Assembly (NCBI GenBank): GCA_015693905.1
Contig: CP065161.1
Coordinates: 1,843,001-1,907,000, forward strand
Direction of reading: 5' to 3'
DNA from: Rhodobacterales bacterium HKCCA1288
GTDB taxonomy: Bacteria > Pseudomonadota > Alphaproteobacteria > Rhodobacterales > Rhodobacteraceae
DNA length: 64,000 bases
The position numbers were made by a program, and so were the translations under genes. This document shows, one piece after another, positions 1 to 8,318 of this stretch. Numbering within the stretch: position 1 is the first letter of the stretch; each line of letters opens with the position of its first letter. Under the pieces are notes generated by a model. The model had not been told where the DNA came from and made no database searches. It saw nothing but the letters and a program-made list of their open reading frames with translations.

Positions 1-627
1 GCTTGCGTCATAGGAGATTTCTTCCCCGCTGGGCAGGGTCAGCGTCTCGGTGCCGCCAAAGAACATCCGCAAAGAGGGGCTTACATATTGGTTGCCCACA
101 GTGCTGCGTGCGCCGTCTGGCGTGGTTTCGGTATAGGCAAATTCCGTGCGTGCCAAAACCTCACCGTCAATCTCAACTGTGTCGCCCGTAAGAGCGTCAA
201 AACCGCTGTAATCGCGGGTAAAGGGCGCGTCCCCTTCTGAGACAGACAGCGAAAAGGTGAAACTGTCCCGCCCTGTCTCAAGCAATTCGCTAAGGCTTGC
301 GGGGTCAATTTCAGGTTGGACCAAGCGCGACCGAAGGCCCGTGCGAAGATCAAGCGATTCAAGCCACCGAAACTCTCGATCCGTATGGGATAATGACATG
401 GGCCCATCGACATCTAGGCTGAGGCGCCAATGCTCGCCCGCAGCATCACCTTCACAGGTCCAATAATGCGAGACCATGCATCCGCGGCTTTGAACCGTGA
501 GGAAGGCTTCGCACCCGGCGGGCGGTGTGATTTGCGCCGCTTGCGCCATCGCCGCAACACCAATGACCCCGCCCGCCGATGCGAGAAGGGTCAAGTGACG
601 TGCGATGCTATGCGCAAGACGGGCCAT
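1..627 (-). CDS. Secreted protein of unknown function (3' end outside window)
   Basis: An open frame of 209 codons runs off the left edge, so the C-terminus is missing. I chose the ATG at 627, six bases after the gltD stop, which makes the gene a likely second cistron of a gltD transcript. The N-terminus looks like a Sec signal: two Arg/His-rich turns, then a hydrophobic stretch ending in an Ala-Gln-Ala type cleavage site near residue 31. The mature part has Cys residues near 39 and 50-57 and is rich in Asp, Glu, Ser and Thr, as in exported proteins. I do not recognise the family and propose no function. Confidence 0.6.
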   Translation of the reverse strand, partial: MARLAHSIARHLTLLASAGGVIGVAAMAQAAQITPPAGCEAFLTVQSRGCMVSHYWTCEGDAAGEHWRLSLDVDGPMSLSHTDREFRWLESLDLRTGLRSRLVQPEIDPASLSELLETGRDSFTFSLSVSEGDAPFTRDYSGFDALTGDTVEIDGEVLARTEFAYTETTPDGARSTVGNQYVSPSLRMFFGGTETLTLPSGEEISYDAS

Positions 628-633
628 ATCGGA

Positions 634-2067
634 TCACTCAGCCGCTATCACGCCGTGGCCTGCAACTTTTGCGAGGATCGCATCCGCTGCTTCACGACCA
701 TCACGGATCGCCCAAACAACAAGGCTCGCCCCGCGCGCAATATCGCCAACGGCATAGACGTTTTCCAATGCCGTTTCATGGCTACGGAAATCGGTCTTTA
801 CTGTCCCCCAACGGGTGACAGGCAAATCCGCGCAATTCCAAAGCGTGGGCAGATCTTCTGGCTCAAAGCCCAAGGCCATGATCACCAAATCCGCGTCCTC
901 AACATAATCGGCACCCTCAATCACCTCGGGGCTTTGACGGCCTGTCGCATCAGGCGCGCCGAGGCGCATTTTCTGAACCTCGACACCTGTTACAGGGTTG
1001 CCAACAAAACCTTTTGGCGCGGACAACCAGACAAATTCCACGCCCTCTTCTTCGGCGTTCTGAACTTCGCGTTGACTGCCAGGCATATTCGCGCGGTCAC
1101 GGCGATACAGGCATTTCACAGAGGTCGCACCCTGACGAATCGCGCTGCGCACACAGTCCATCGCAGTATCACCACCGCCGATTACGACAACTTTTTTGCC
1201 TTCGGCATTCAATGCGCCAGTGTCAAAATCAGGCACAGCGTCGCCAAAGCTTTTGCGGTTGGACGCGGTAAGATAATCCAATGCTTTGACGATCCCCGAA
1301 GCCTCATGCCCCGCAACGTCCAAGTCGCGCGATTTATAGACGCCTGTCGCGATCACGATGAAGTCGTGCTTTTCGCGCAGCGCCTCAAAGGTGATGTCGC
1401 GGCCAATATCAGTGTTCAACTCGAACTTGACCCCGCCTTTTTCCAAAAGCTCATTGCGGCGCATCACCACGGGCTTTTCCAATTTGAACCCTGGAATCCC
1501 GTAGGTCAAAAGCCCGCCTGCGCGGTCATAACGATCATAGACTGTCACCTGAAGCCCCGCGCGGCGCAGACGATCTGCGGCAGCCAAACCGCCTGGCCCT
1601 GCGCCAATGATGCCCACGGATTCTGCCCGCTCGGTTGTGGGGGCAATGGGCATCACCCAACCTTCATCCCATGCGGTATCGGTGATGTATTTCTCGACCG
1701 AGCCGATGGTGACGGTGCCATGCCCAGATTGTTCGATTACACAATTGCCTTCGCACAGGCGATCTTGCGGGCAGATACGCCCACAGATTTCAGGGAAAGT
1801 GTTTGTGGCTTGGCTGATCTCATAGGCCTCGCGTAAGCGCCCTTCGGCAGTCAGGCGGAGCCAGTCGGGAATATTGTTGTGAAGCGGGCAATGCGACTGG
1901 CAATAGGGCACGCCACATTGGCTGCAACGGCCTGCTTGCTCCGCGGCTTTTTGCTCGGCATACTCGGCATAGATCTCGCGAAAATCCGCACGGCGTTCTT
2001 CGGCGGATCTCTTCTCGGGCGTTTCTTTAGCCACGGAGACAAATTTTAACATCGGTTGCTTAGCCAC
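634..2067 (-). CDS. gltD: Glutamate synthase (NADPH) small subunit
   Basis: This is the beta subunit of NADPH-dependent glutamate synthase. It takes electrons from NADPH through FAD and passes them to the large subunit, which converts glutamine and 2-oxoglutarate to two glutamates in the cytoplasm. The N-terminal domain has two four-Cys clusters (C48, C51, C56, C60 and C95, C99, C105, C109) for [4Fe-4S] centres. A GxGxxG FAD motif lies near 155-160, and a second dinucleotide motif (IGGGDTAMDC) for NADPH near 290-300. The length of 477 aa is normal for the family. The start is GTG at 2067 with GGGAGAAG upstream. No gltB is present in the window, so the large subunit must be encoded elsewhere. 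Confidence 0.95.
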   Translation of the reverse strand: MAKQPMLKFVSVAKETPEKRSAEERRADFREIYAEYAEQKAAEQAGRCSQCGVPYCQSHCPLHNNIPDWLRLTAEGRLREAYEISQATNTFPEICGRICPQDRLCEGNCVIEQSGHGTVTIGSVEKYITDTAWDEGWVMPIAPTTERAESVGIIGAGPGGLAAADRLRRAGLQVTVYDRYDRAGGLLTYGIPGFKLEKPVVMRRNELLEKGGVKFELNTDIGRDITFEALREKHDFIVIATGVYKSRDLDVAGHEASGIVKALDYLTASNRKSFGDAVPDFDTGALNAEGKKVVVIGGGDTAMDCVRSAIRQGATSVKCLYRRDRANMPGSQREVQNAEEEGVEFVWLSAPKGFVGNPVTGVEVQKMRLGAPDATGRQSPEVIEGADYVEDADLVIMALGFEPEDLPTLWNCADLPVTRWGTVKTDFRSHETALENVYAVGDIARGASLVVWAIRDGREAADAILAKVAGHGVIAAE

Positions 2068-2191
2068 GGAACTTCTCCCATCTTCAACGTGCTTCTCATA
2101 TTCCGAAAGCGCACCACATAAAAGACAGCAATACTGACCTATATAATGCTGTTTTCATTTCTGGCGGCCAATTTGCAACTTTGATTTACGA

Positions 2192-2218
2192 AAATAGGTA
2201 TCGTACCATTACCTATTT
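2192..2218. promoter_or_regulatory. Perfect 9-bp inverted repeat upstream of uppP, candidate operator
   Basis: AAATAGGTA and TACCTATTT form perfect 9-bp arms around a 9-bp spacer, 64-90 bp before uppP and about 125 bp before gltD. The spacer creates a second nested dyad (GGTA-TCG-TACC). There is no following T-run and the arms are AT-rich, so a dimeric repressor site fits better than a terminator. The regulator is unknown. Confidence 0.45.
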
Positions 2219-2281
2219 CAAAAAATATCACATTAATTCAAGTCTTTAGAGAAGACTCGTTTTTATTGGGACATAGAACTC

Positions 2282-3085
2282 ATGAGCCTGTTTTATCTTT
2301 TTATTCTCGCTACCATCCAAGGGATCACGGAATTTCTGCCGATATCCTCCTCTGGTCACCTGATTCTATTGCCCGCGCTGATGAATCATGCCGACCAAGG
2401 TCAGGTGATTGATGTCGCCGTGCATGTCGGCACCTTGGGCGCCGTGATCTTGTATTTCTGGGCCGATGTAAAAGAGGCGCTGTTTGGATTTTTCCGCCTC
2501 CTGCGCGGCCAGATTGACACACGCGGCGCGTTTCTCGCGCTGTGCCTCATCATATCCACAGTGCCCGTGGTTGTGGCAGGATTGGTGTTCAAGCTTACAG
2601 GCCTCTCTGACCTGCTGCGCTCAACGGCGGTCATCGGGTGGACGATGCTTGGATTCGGAATTGTGCTTTATTGGGCAGACCGCACAGGCACAGAAACGAA
2701 GCCTGCCACGGCATGGACGCTAAAAGATGCGCTGGTTATGGGGTGTGCGCAAATTCTTGCACTGATCCCCGGCACATCGCGCTCAGGGATTACCATCACT
2801 GCCGCACGAAAACTAGGATACGGGCGCGAAGATGCGGCGCGGTTGTCGATGCTCATGTCAATTCCAGTGATCATCGCATCAGGCGCACTATTGGGGCTTG
2901 AGGTCATTGGAACCGCAGACATGGCCGCCGCACGCGATGGTGCCATCGCCGCAGGGTTCGCCTTTGTCGCGGCACTTTTGGCCCTGTCTGTGATGATGCG
3001 CCTTTTGAAAACCATCAGCTACACGCCCTATGTGATCTATCGGGTGATCTTGGGCGTGGTGCTGTTGGTGACCGCGTATAGCTAG
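2282..3085 (+). CDS. uppP: Undecaprenyl-diphosphatase (BacA type)
   Basis: This integral membrane enzyme dephosphorylates undecaprenyl pyrophosphate to the monophosphate lipid carrier used for peptidoglycan and surface polysaccharide synthesis. Both family signatures are visible: Glu17 followed by PISSSGH at 20-26, and PGTSRSG at 163-169, which hold the catalytic Glu, Ser and Arg. The rest is a series of hydrophobic helices, and 267 aa is the normal size. It is monocistronic and converges on the NDUFA9-like gene with only 3 bases between the stops. A palindrome at 2192-2218 may control it. Confidence 0.95.
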   Translation: MSLFYLFILATIQGITEFLPISSSGHLILLPALMNHADQGQVIDVAVHVGTLGAVILYFWADVKEALFGFFRLLRGQIDTRGAFLALCLIISTVPVVVAGLVFKLTGLSDLLRSTAVIGWTMLGFGIVLYWADRTGTETKPATAWTLKDALVMGCAQILALIPGTSRSGITITAARKLGYGREDAARLSMLMSIPVIIASGALLGLEVIGTADMAAARDGAIAAGFAFVAALLALSVMMRLLKTISYTPYVIYRVILGVVLLVTAYS

Positions 3086-3088
3086 GGC

Positions 3089-4069
3089 TTATCGCAGCTT
3101 AGATGCACTATCGCGGATTGCTGCATATTGGCCGCCATCGCGATAAGGCCACAAATATTCTGGCAAAACCGTATCAAGCGCAGTCGGTGTAATGCCAAAA
3201 TCTGCCAAGGTTTTTGCCTTCGGCGACACGACATTATCCCGCTTGAGCTGACGCAGCTGATCACGGGTGAGGACACCATTGGTGAAAAGGCCAAATGTCA
3301 CCGCCTGCGCCATATCAAGGCCAAAGGCTAAAGGCGCCGCAGCAAGGCTTGGGACACTCAAGATCACACGGCGGCGGACAATCACCTTGAGCATCTTCTC
3401 AATCAACGCGCGGAAGCTCAGCTGTTCTGGCCCGCCCAATTCGTAAATTCCACTAAACCGATCATCAAGAATGGCGGTCACAGCCGCTTGGGCCACATCA
3501 TCCACATAGACAGGCTGAAATTTGCTGCCCGCCCCCATCAAAGGCACGAAAGGCGACAGCCGCGCCATGGCGGCAAAGCGGTTAAAAAACTGATCTTCAG
3601 GCCCAAACACAATCGAAGGCCGCAAGATCACCGCCTTTGGGAAAGCCGCCTTAACGCCTGCTTCACCTTGGGCTTTGGATTGCGCGTAAAGGCTATCGCT
3701 GTCTGCATCCGCACCGATAGCGGACACATGGACAAGCCGCGCGGCGCGCTCCTCTTTCGCAATCCGCGCAATGCGTGCAGCCCCTTCGGCCTGAACGGCA
3801 TCAAACTTGTTTTTCCCTGATTCAACGAGAATACCCACGCAATTCACAACCGCATCGGCCCCTTTGATCGCGGCACGCACCGAAGCATCATCGCGGATAT
3901 TGGCCAAGACAGGCTCGACCTGACCAACCACACCATAAGGGCGCACAAAACCTGCTTCATTAGGGCGGCGCACGGCAACACGCACGCGCCAACCTTCCTT
4001 AGCCATACGTCTTGCGATGTAGCGCCCCACAAAACCTGAGCCGCCAAAAATTGTCACAAGCTTGGACAT
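3089..4069 (-). CDS. NAD(P)-binding protein, complex I NDUFA9 family
   Basis: This is an atypical short-chain dehydrogenase of the NDUFA9/39-kDa complex I accessory subunit group, which is common in Alphaproteobacteria. The N-terminus carries the Rossmann motif GGSGFVG directly after the first beta strand (residues 8-14). The middle has a degenerate SDR active site, and 326 aa fits the family. The start at 4069 has an AAAGG sequence 7 bases upstream; an open frame continues to 4258 but that extension shows no family similarity. A role in complex I assembly or quinone-linked metabolism is inferred from the mitochondrial relatives. Confidence 0.85.
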   Translation of the reverse strand: MSKLVTIFGGSGFVGRYIARRMAKEGWRVRVAVRRPNEAGFVRPYGVVGQVEPVLANIRDDASVRAAIKGADAVVNCVGILVESGKNKFDAVQAEGAARIARIAKEERAARLVHVSAIGADADSDSLYAQSKAQGEAGVKAAFPKAVILRPSIVFGPEDQFFNRFAAMARLSPFVPLMGAGSKFQPVYVDDVAQAAVTAILDDRFSGIYELGGPEQLSFRALIEKMLKVIVRRRVILSVPSLAAAPLAFGLDMAQAVTFGLFTNGVLTRDQLRQLKRDNVVSPKAKTLADFGITPTALDTVLPEYLWPYRDGGQYAAIRDSASKLR

Positions 4070-4265
4070 CGTTCTGCCTTTCGGTCGTCTGGTCTGGATT
4101 TGCGCGATTGATACGCGGCAAACCCAAGCGAAACAAGGCGCAATTATATCACGCTCAAGCGTCACATGCGCGCAATCCATATCACCCCATCCAAATCCGC
4201 CACAGCCATGCAACAGCCGTTGACAGCACCCATGCCGATATATAACAGACAGCCTCACGACACTG

Positions 4266-4352
4266 GCCCAGGTGGCGGAATTGGTAGACGCGCTAGCTTC
4301 AGGTGCTAGTGTCTGTATGGACGTGGAGGTTCGAGTCCTCTCCTGGGCACCA
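4266..4352 (+). tRNA. tRNA-Leu (anticodon CAG)
   Basis: The 87-nt gene folds as a cloverleaf. The acceptor arms GCCCAGG and CCTGGGC pair, the anticodon stem CTAGC/GCTAG encloses TTCAGGT (anticodon CAG), a long variable arm is typical of Leu, the T arm is GGTTCGAGTCC, and CCA is encoded. Its last 18 bases plus one A recur at 22608-22626. The gene is therefore the attachment site of the neighbouring island, which left the tRNA intact. Confidence 0.97.
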
Positions 4353-4353
4353 A
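4335..4353 (+). repeat. attL: 19-bp direct repeat at the tRNA-Leu 3' end
   Basis: GTCCTCTCCTGGGCACCAA covers part of the T arm, the acceptor strand and CCA of tRNA-Leu, plus one A. The identical sequence occurs at 22608-22626, and the flanking bases differ on both sides. Confidence 0.85.
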
Positions 4354-4639
4354 AAAACGATTATAAGTACAATAAAATCAATCGTTTATGGTGTAATAAA
4401 CCAATATATCCACCCTTTTATCCATCTTTTTATTGCGCGTTCCACGCGCGCGTGGCTGCGCATTTGTCCCTACACGTGCACGCGTTACCTCTGGAACTTG
4501 ACGAGCATTGCAAAACAATTCGATGGGCTTAACGTAAGCTCAACCTTTCCAAGCTTCGACACCGGCGAGATCTCGCGTTATCCTTATAAAGGATCATGAC
4601 TGAACATCATGCGGTGCAGGGCGGTCAGTGCATGGGCTA
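4354..4639. other. Left end of island, no gene seen
   Basis: This stretch of 286 bases between attL and the aldolase gene has no convincing coding frame. It holds three exact dyads: the 14-bp palindrome CCACGCGCGCGTGG (4442-4455), the 12-bp palindrome GCGAGATCTCGC (4565-4576) and ATCCTT-ATA-AAGGAT (4580-4594). The last could fold in the 3' end of the aldolase transcript but has no T-run. Integrase arm sites might also lie here, but none can be assigned. Confidence 0.4.
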
Positions 4640-5707
4640 TCATGCAGCGGCGTGACCCTCAGTGACCTGGCAGGCATAACGCGCGGCCATTTCGGGCAGG
4701 GCAATGGATTTTATTCGAGTCGCATGCCCCGCGCTTCCAAATTGCTCGAAGCGATCTCGACACACGGCGGACATGGCTTCTATCCCGGGGGCAAGGTATT
4801 TGCGTGGATCGAATTCACCGGGATGTTCAGCAAAGACCTTACGTATCGCGCCGGTTAACGCTAGCCGTAGGTCAGTATCTACATTGACCTTGCGCACACC
4901 GTAGCGGATGCCCTGGATGATCTCTTCAACGGGTACGCCCCATGTCGGTGCAATCTCGCCACCATAGGCGTTAATCTTCTCCTGCAATTCATGTGGCACC
5001 GAAGACGAACCATGCATCACCAGATGCGTGTCCGGCAGGCGAGTATGGATCTCACGCAGTCGATCGATGGCAAGAATCTCTCCATCGGGCTTGCGAGTGA
5101 ACTTGTAGGCTCCGTGCGACGTACCGATAGCCACGGCCAGTGCATCAACACCGGTTAGCCGCACGAACTCGGCAGCTTCATCCGGGTCTGTCAAGAGCTG
5201 TTCACGCGACAAAGCCCCGTCGAACCCGTGTCCGTCCTCAGCCTCGCCCTGCAGTGTTTCAAGCGACCCAAGATGGCCAATTTCCCCCTCAACTGAAACA
5301 CCCACTAGATGGGCCATCTCAACCACCCTAGCCGTCACCGCAACATTTTCTTCAAACGTAGTCGGTGTTTTGCCATCCGCTTTTAGCGAGCCATCCATCA
5401 TCACAGAGGAAAACCCATTAGTGATAGCTGAGAGACAGGTTGCAGGCGAATTGCCATGATCCTGATGCATACAAATCGGAATGTGCGGATATAGCTCGAT
5501 AGCCGCGCGGATCAGATGTGACAGGACTATATCATTGGCAAAGGCACGGGCGCCCCGGCTAGCCTGCATAATAACAGGGCTTTGGCACGCATCCGCTGCG
5601 GCCATAATCGCCAACATCTGTTCCATATTATTTACGTTGAACGCGGGTAGCGCATAATCATTTTCTGCTGCGTGATCGAGCAGCTGACGGAGGGATACTA
5701 GAGCCAT
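4640..5707 (-). CDS. fba: Fructose-bisphosphate aldolase, class II (CbbA-like)
   Basis: This zinc-dependent aldolase condenses DHAP and glyceraldehyde 3-phosphate to fructose 1,6-bisphosphate, or runs the reverse reaction. Class II features are visible: HQDHGNS near 81-87 and EGEIGHLGS near 140 with zinc-binding and catalytic residues, and MHGSSSVP near 231. The 355 aa length and overall sequence match the Calvin-cycle subtype. It is the last gene of the glycerol operon, 15 bases after fbp. Its likely job here is gluconeogenic use of DHAP made by GlpD. No rubisco or phosphoribulokinase genes are nearby. Confidence 0.93.
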   Translation of the reverse strand: MALVSLRQLLDHAAENDYALPAFNVNNMEQMLAIMAAADACQSPVIMQASRGARAFANDIVLSHLIRAAIELYPHIPICMHQDHGNSPATCLSAITNGFSSVMMDGSLKADGKTPTTFEENVAVTARVVEMAHLVGVSVEGEIGHLGSLETLQGEAEDGHGFDGALSREQLLTDPDEAAEFVRLTGVDALAVAIGTSHGAYKFTRKPDGEILAIDRLREIHTRLPDTHLVMHGSSSVPHELQEKINAYGGEIAPTWGVPVEEIIQGIRYGVRKVNVDTDLRLALTGAIRKVFAEHPGEFDPRKYLAPGIEAMSAVCRDRFEQFGSAGHATRIKSIALPEMAARYACQVTEGHAAA

Positions 5708-5722
5708 GAAAATATCCTTTAT

Positions 5723-6730
5723 TCAGAACGCGGCTGAACCGGCAGCTGCTTTATGATACTTAACAATTTGTTCCACCTCGTTTGCAGAACCAAGGATGAC
5801 CGGAACGCGCTGATGATGACCCGTTGGTTGGATGTCGAGGATTCGGATTGCACCGTCCGAGGCAGCACCACCAGCCTGCTCTATCAGAAGCGCCATCGGG
5901 CTAGCCTCGTAGAGTAAGCGCAACTTACCGCCAGCTGTGCGATTGTCGTCATCGGCCGGGTAGAGAAAGACACCGCCACGAATTAGGATGCGGTGCACTT
6001 CAGCCACCATAGAGGCAGTCCAGCGCATATTGAAATCGCGTCCACGTGGGCCCGTGCTACCTGCCAGGCATTCATCCACATAGCGCCGCACCGCCCTATC
6101 CCAAAAGCGATAACGTGACGCGTTTATTGCAAATTCCGCGGTCTCTTCCGGAATCGTCATCTGCGGATGAGTTAGCCAGAAATCCCCGGTCCCATATTCA
6201 CAAGAAAACCCGTGCACGCCGCTACCCAAGGTCAGAACCAACATCGTAGTAGGCCCATAAATTGCGTAGCCCGAACAATGCTGCGTGTGCCCAGGCTTTA
6301 GAATGTCACGGTCGCCATCCACCTTGGCAGTGCAGATCGAAAAGATTGAGCCGACAGACAGGTTGACGTCAATATTGGAAGATCCGTCTAATGGGTCATA
6401 AAACAATAGATAATCGCCTGCTTCCGGATCCTTTAGCCAGATCGCATCCTCCCGCTCTTCACTGACCAGTGCAGCAAGCCGGGGGGAGGTTTCGCAGATC
6501 GAGGCAAAGACCTCATCTGCGATCACGTCGAGTTTCTTCTGATCTTCGCCCTGCACATTTGTGTCCCCGGCTAGACCGTGATTGCCTTCGAACGCCGCGT
6601 TACGCAATCGGTTGCCGATACTACGGCAGGCCGACGCGATGTCCTCGATCAGCAAAATAAGATCAGTATCTAAACTGTGGGATCCAGCGTGGTCGGTCAG
6701 AAAACGGCGCAAAGTGATTGGTTGAGTCAT
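5723..6730 (-). CDS. fbp: Fructose-1,6-bisphosphatase, class I
   Basis: This enzyme hydrolyses fructose 1,6-bisphosphate to fructose 6-phosphate, the committed gluconeogenic step. The class I metal-binding motif FYDPLDGSSNIDVN lies in the first half (near residue 110), and the C-terminal part contains the substrate-binding KLRLLYEASPMA segment. I chose the ATG at 6730, two bases after the glpK stop, which gives 335 aa, the normal class I length. An in-frame ATG at 6769 would overlap glpK by 37 bases and add 13 residues without family similarity. It is co-transcribed with glpK and fba. Confidence 0.93.
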   Translation of the reverse strand: MTQPITLRRFLTDHAGSHSLDTDLILLIEDIASACRSIGNRLRNAAFEGNHGLAGDTNVQGEDQKKLDVIADEVFASICETSPRLAALVSEEREDAIWLKDPEAGDYLLFYDPLDGSSNIDVNLSVGSIFSICTAKVDGDRDILKPGHTQHCSGYAIYGPTTMLVLTLGSGVHGFSCEYGTGDFWLTHPQMTIPEETAEFAINASRYRFWDRAVRRYVDECLAGSTGPRGRDFNMRWTASMVAEVHRILIRGGVFLYPADDDNRTAGGKLRLLYEASPMALLIEQAGGAASDGAIRILDIQPTGHHQRVPVILGSANEVEQIVKYHKAAAGSAAF

Positions 6731-6732
6731 CC

Positions 6733-8211
6733 TTAGAAGCTCATCGTTGCAGTTACGGCCCGTTGCCATGCCTTGTATTTTCGATCGCGGTCCTCTCCCG
6801 CCATCGAAGGCTCGAAACTCCGCTCCAAAGCCCAGGTTGCGGCAAAGCCATCCATGTCAGGGTAAAGACCCGCACGGCTGCCCGCCAGCCAGGCTGCCCC
6901 AAGGGCGGTGGTTTCAAGCACTTTGGGCCGGTCCACACGGGCGTCAATGATATCCGAAAGGAACTGCATGGTGTAGTCGGATGCGCTCATGCCGCCGTCC
7001 ACGCGCAGGACTGCGCCCCCTGGCCCGCCCATATCAGAATGCATTGCTGCCAGCAGATCGCGGGTCTGATAACCTACGCTTTCAAGCGCGGCGCGGGCGA
7101 ACTCTTCTGGGCCAGAGCCGCGGGTCAATCCAAACACCGCGCCGCGGCATTCGGCATTCCAATAAGGTGCGCCCAGCCCAGTAAAGGCTGGTACTAGTAC
7201 CACACTCTGCGCATCATCGGCAGCTTTAGCCAGTGGTTGAGTTTCTTTGGCGTCGCGGATAATCTTTAGCCCGTCACGCAACCATTGCACTACGGCGCCC
7301 GCAATAAAGATCGAGCCTTCCAGCGCATAGGTGGGCTTTCCTTCGAGCTGATAAGCGATGGTAGTGAGAAGCCGGTTTTGTGAACGCACCGGCGCATCGC
7401 CTGTATTGATCAGAGCGAAACAGCCAGTCCCATAGGTGGATTTCAGCATCCCTGGTTGGAAACAGGCTTGCCCCACTGTTGCTGCCTGTTGGTCACCCGC
7501 GATTCCAAGTATTGGGATTGGGTGACCAAAAAGGTCAGGCCGCGTCTCACCAAAATCAGCTGCGCAGTCGCGCACTTCAGGCAACATAGACATGGGGATG
7601 TTCAGTCGTTCGCAAATGGTTTGCGACCAGCGCCCTTTGCGAATGTCATAGAGCATTGTGCGTGCGGCATTTGTGGCGTCGGTTACGTGCTGTTCCCCAC
7701 CAGTCAAGTTCCAGACTAGCCACGTGTCCACCGTGCCGAAGACGAGCTCCCCAGCCTCGGCACGGGCGCGAGCACCATCCACGTTGTCCAATATCCAGGC
7801 CAGTTTTGTGCCGCTGAAATAGGGGTCTAGCAACAGTCCAGTACGGTCGGTAACGGTGTCTTCGAACCCGTCTGCCTTGAGCGCTTGACATAGCGCAGAG
7901 GTGCGTCGGTCCTGCCAAACAATAGCGTTTTGGATTGGTTTTCCGGTCTTGCGGTCCCAGACCAACGTGGTTTCCCGCTGGTTCGTAATGCCAATAGCGG
8001 CAATCTCGGCACGGCCAGATTTCTCGATTGCCGCGCGGCAGGTGGCCGCGGTGGTCGCCCAGAGATCCGCCGGATCATGCTCGACCCAGCCGCTGTTTGG
8101 AAAATGCTGTGGGAACTCTTCCTGGGCAGAGGCGATGGCCTTCATATCTCTGTCAAAGACAATAGCCCGTGTTGATGTAGTGCCCTGATCAATGGCCAGA
8201 ATATGGGTCAT
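6733..8211 (-). CDS. glpK: Glycerol kinase
   Basis: A FGGY-family kinase that phosphorylates glycerol with ATP to sn-glycerol 3-phosphate, trapping it in the cytoplasm. The N-terminal ATPase motif [13 protein letters not shown] is at 7-19. The hallmark substrate segment ([14 protein letters not shown]) and the second FGGY signature ([15 protein letters not shown]) are both present. The length of 492 aa is normal. It follows glpV in the operon across a 107-base gap containing a strong hairpin. Expression control by the divergent GlpR is inferred from position. Confidence 0.97.
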   Translation of the reverse strand: MTHILAIDQGTTSTRAIVFDRDMKAIASAQEEFPQHFPNSGWVEHDPADLWATTAATCRAAIEKSGRAEIAAIGITNQRETTLVWDRKTGKPIQNAIVWQDRRTSALCQALKADGFEDTVTDRTGLLLDPYFSGTKLAWILDNVDGARARAEAGELVFGTVDTWLVWNLTGGEQHVTDATNAARTMLYDIRKGRWSQTICERLNIPMSMLPEVRDCAADFGETRPDLFGHPIPILGIAGDQQAATVGQACFQPGMLKSTYGTGCFALINTGDAPVRSQNRLLTTIAYQLEGKPTYALEGSIFIAGAVVQWLRDGLKIIRDAKETQPLAKAADDAQSVVLVPAFTGLGAPYWNAECRGAVFGLTRGSGPEEFARAALESVGYQTRDLLAAMHSDMGGPGGAVLRVDGGMSASDYTMQFLSDIIDARVDRPKVLETTALGAAWLAGSRAGLYPDMDGFAATWALERSFEPSMAGEDRDRKYKAWQRAVTATMSF

Positions 8212-8280
8212 AACCGCATCTCCTCAAAGCAATGTAAAGATGCACCAAACCAGTGCGTAAATTTGATAGAAAATAAAGTC

Positions 8281-8306
8281 GGTCGAGGCCCAGTAGGGCC
8301 CCGACC
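8281..8306 (-). promoter_or_regulatory. Intercistronic hairpin between glpV and glpK
   Basis: An 11-bp stem with one mismatch (GGTCGAGGCCC against GGGCCCCGACC, loop of 4) lies just after the glpV stop. On the mRNA strand it is followed by a moderately U-rich stretch. It could be a partial terminator or a 3' stabiliser that raises binding-protein levels relative to glpK, fbp and fba. Confidence 0.55.
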
Positions 8307-8318
8307 AGAGTCAGAGGC

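Noticed and set aside
81-413. Minus-strand frame of 110 codons at the left edge
   Set aside because: It is in a different frame from the signal-peptide-bearing partial gene at 1-627, which has the better start and context.
430-1836. Long plus-strand open frame of 468 codons
   Set aside because: It lies antisense to gltD, which has full family motifs. The frame shows no motif or ribosome-binding site.
3089-4258. 63-residue N-terminal extension of the NDUFA9-like protein
   Set aside because: The Rossmann motif and a good ribosome-binding site support the ATG at 4069. The extension runs to within 7 bases of the tRNA gene and is unlike the family.
4580-4594. ATCCTT-ATA-AAGGAT as terminator of the glycerol operon
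   Set aside because: The stem is short and AT-rich and lacks a T-run on the relevant strand, so it is not called as a terminator.
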